From NCBI RefSeq assembly GCF_026283925.1, contig NZ_JAPDPF010000002.1, forward strand, positions 124,001 through 188,000: a stretch of 64,000 nt of DNA, written 5' to 3'. Positions 62,565 to 64,000 of the stretch are shown here, one piece after another. Numbering within the stretch: the first letter of the stretch is position 1; each line of letters begins with the position of its first letter. The notes under the pieces are model-generated. The model was not told the DNA's origin, made no database searches, and saw only the letters and a program-made list of their open reading frames with translations. The stretch is from Dyella halodurans (lineage in GTDB: Bacteria; Pseudomonadota; Gammaproteobacteria; Xanthomonadales; Rhodanobacteraceae). The position numbers and the translations under genes were made by a program.

Positions 62565-64000
62565 ATGAAACCGAACATCGCAGGAGCGTTTGCTACATCC
62601 TTGTTGGCACTATCGATCACCCAGGCCCTGGCCACCGAGGTCGATCTGGCCACGCCATCCCAGTCCGCGCAGGCAACGCCGGCGCAGGACGACAGCAGCA
62701 AGACCGACCCTACCGACAAGGGCGGCAAGGCCAAGAAGCTCGAAGCCGTGCAGGTGACCGGATCGCTGATTCCGCGGGCCCAGATCGAAGGGCCCTCGCC
62801 CATCACCACCATCACCGCGAAGGATATTGACCGCCAGGGCTTTGCCGATACGTTTGAAGCGCTGCGCGCGCTGCCCATTGCGAACGGATCGGTACAGGAC
62901 CCGCAGCAGACCGGTGGCTACACGCCTGGCGCCAAGACGATCAGCCTATTCGGCCTCAGTCCGAGCTTTACGCTGACCTTGCTCAACGGTCGGCCGATGG
63001 CAAGCTATCCGCTTGCCTACAACGGCAACAACAACATCACCGATATCTCGAATATCCCGGTCGGCCTGATCGACCATATCGATGTCTTGACTGGTGGCCA
63101 ATCGTCGGTCTACGGCTCGGCAGCGATCGCAGGCGTGGTCAACATCGTGCTCAAGGACCATATCGAAGGCACCCATATGAGCCTGCGTTATGGCGAATAC
63201 ACCGATGGTGGCGGCGCCAGCAAGCGCTTCCAGCTCAGTTCCGGCCATCAGTGGGGAGCACTCGAGGTCAGTGGCGGCCTGCAGTTGTCCAAGGAAGATC
63301 CGGTCTACGCGTACCAGCGTAGCTACATCGATTCCTACGACGACGATCCCACCGGGAAGGGGGCGGTCAACTCGCGAACCTTCCTGCGCATGGCCGAGGG
63401 CAGCAATCCGCACTACATCGACCCCGGCGCAGCGACGTGCGCGCCGCTGAGCAACCTTTACGATGGCAGCACCACGTACAGCTACCGGGCCGGATCGAAC
63501 CTCGGTTACTACTGCGGCAGCCCCAAGAATGTCGGCTATGCCACGCTCGCCAACCAGAGCACGGACGCGAACGGTTCGCTGTTCGTGCGTTACCACGTCA
63601 ACGACAACACCGAACTGTATTCGGACATGCTGTACAGCTACAGCAATCCGACCTATTCGGGCGGCAGCCCGTTCTGGAACCAGACGTTTTACAACCAGGC
63701 CAGCGGCCAATACGAGCAGTGGCAACGCATTTTCGCGCCGGAGGAAGTGGGCCTGGATGCCAAGGACCAGCATGTCTTCACGCGCAGCTACAACGTCAGC
63801 ATGGGCGTGCGCGGCGGCATCGGCAACTCAAGCTGGAATTACGATGCCTACTACAACCGCTCCCAGTCCGATGTCGTGCGCCGGTCCACCGACTTCCTGG
63901 CCAATAACGGTATCGATGCCTACTACCTCGGCCCGCAATTGGGTACGGACGCAAGCGGCTATCCGATTTTTTCGCCGAATTTAGATCGATTGTATCAGCC
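62565..64000 (+). CDS. TonB-dependent receptor (C-terminus outside window)
   Basis: 478 complete codons from ATG at 62565, open to the window end; the family runs to 900-1000 residues. A signal peptide (IAGAFATSLLALSITQALA) precedes LEAVQVTGSLIPRAQIEGPS. The plug follows: TFEALRALPIANGSVQDPQQ, LTLLNGRPMASYPLAYNGNN and IDHIDVLTGGQSSVYGSAAI, then AGVVNIVLKDHIEGTHMSLR. Barrel strands continue to the end. It is clearly different from the receptor at 55874, so the locus has two receptors with probably different substrate sizes. The 166-bp gap before it has a small hairpin (CGCGGGAGGA-CTCA-TCCTCGCG) and no T-run. Confidence 0.9.
   Translation, partial: MKPNIAGAFATSLLALSITQALATEVDLATPSQSAQATPAQDDSSKTDPTDKGGKAKKLEAVQVTGSLIPRAQIEGPSPITTITAKDIDRQGFADTFEALRALPIANGSVQDPQQTGGYTPGAKTISLFGLSPSFTLTLLNGRPMASYPLAYNGNNNITDISNIPVGLIDHIDVLTGGQSSVYGSAAIAGVVNIVLKDHIEGTHMSLRYGEYTDGGGASKRFQLSSGHQWGALEVSGGLQLSKEDPVYAYQRSYIDSYDDDPTGKGAVNSRTFLRMAEGSNPHYIDPGAATCAPLSNLYDGSTTYSYRAGSNLGYYCGSPKNVGYATLANQSTDANGSLFVRYHVNDNTELYSDMLYSYSNPTYSGGSPFWNQTFYNQASGQYEQWQRIFAPEEVGLDAKDQHVFTRSYNVSMGVRGGIGNSSWNYDAYYNRSQSDVVRRSTDFLANNGIDAYYLGPQLGTDASGYPIFSPNLDRLYQ

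Noticed and set aside
63976-63994. AATTTAGATCGATTGTATC as a third operator copy
   Set aside because: Only one arm matches the palindrome and it lies inside the receptor coding sequence, so it is probably chance.

Overview
The window is GC-rich, densely coded gammaproteobacterial chromosome. The gene set and order point to the Xanthomonadales, most likely Rhodanobacteraceae (Dyella/Luteibacter/Rhodanobacter type); this is inference, as no rRNA or marker search was possible. Support comes from the trxB-ftsK-lolA-rarA-serS housekeeping order, large TonB receptors paired with family GH92 alpha-mannosidases, a propeller-GGDEF protein and REP-like GTAGGAGCGC and GTCATTCCAGCG repeats.

1-35 kb is mostly core genome. 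It holds an acetolactate synthase-like enzyme (cut by the window edge), xseA, a cardiolipin synthase/phospholipase D, an acetyl-CoA hydrolase/transferase, an FNR-type oxygen sensor with all four cluster cysteines, ispG, an HD-GYP protein, a yjfL-yjfM-yjfC-like trio (DUF350, DUF1190-like, ATP-grasp), a MarC protein, aat, a serine hydrolase, a DUF482 GNAT, a DsbA-like protein, trxB, ftsK, lolA, rarA and serS. Between lolA and rarA lie lineage-specific insertions: a DUF1275 protein, the propeller-GGDEF protein, a cytochrome b561, and a TonB receptor plus acid phosphatase pair with a possible Pho box.

35-36 kb holds tRNA-Ser(UGA), followed by four ~180-bp tandem units built around fragments of the tRNA 3' end and terminator-like hairpins. 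This recalls the rtT repeats behind E. coli tyrT.

36-52.8 kb is an accessory region with less GC-rich, mostly unassignable genes: two orphan proteins plus a possible 37-residue peptide opposite an XRE regulator, an ArsR-membrane protein pair, an AI-2E family transporter, a frameshifted hydrolase, a cupin, a GNAT and a PAP2 protein. Nine copies of a ~27-bp palindrome (TCCGC...GCGGA) sit between and just after small plus-strand genes. One complete IS30-family element and two decayed derivatives have each inserted into the middle of a copy of this palindrome. This is the most unusual structure in the window.

53-64 kb is a glycan-utilisation locus: GH92, TonB receptor, multidomain GH92, TonB receptor (cut by the window end). 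Related GATCGATC-centred palindromes precede the first GH92 gene and the first receptor, suggesting a shared sugar-responsive regulator. The expected role is uptake and trimming of mannose-containing glycans.
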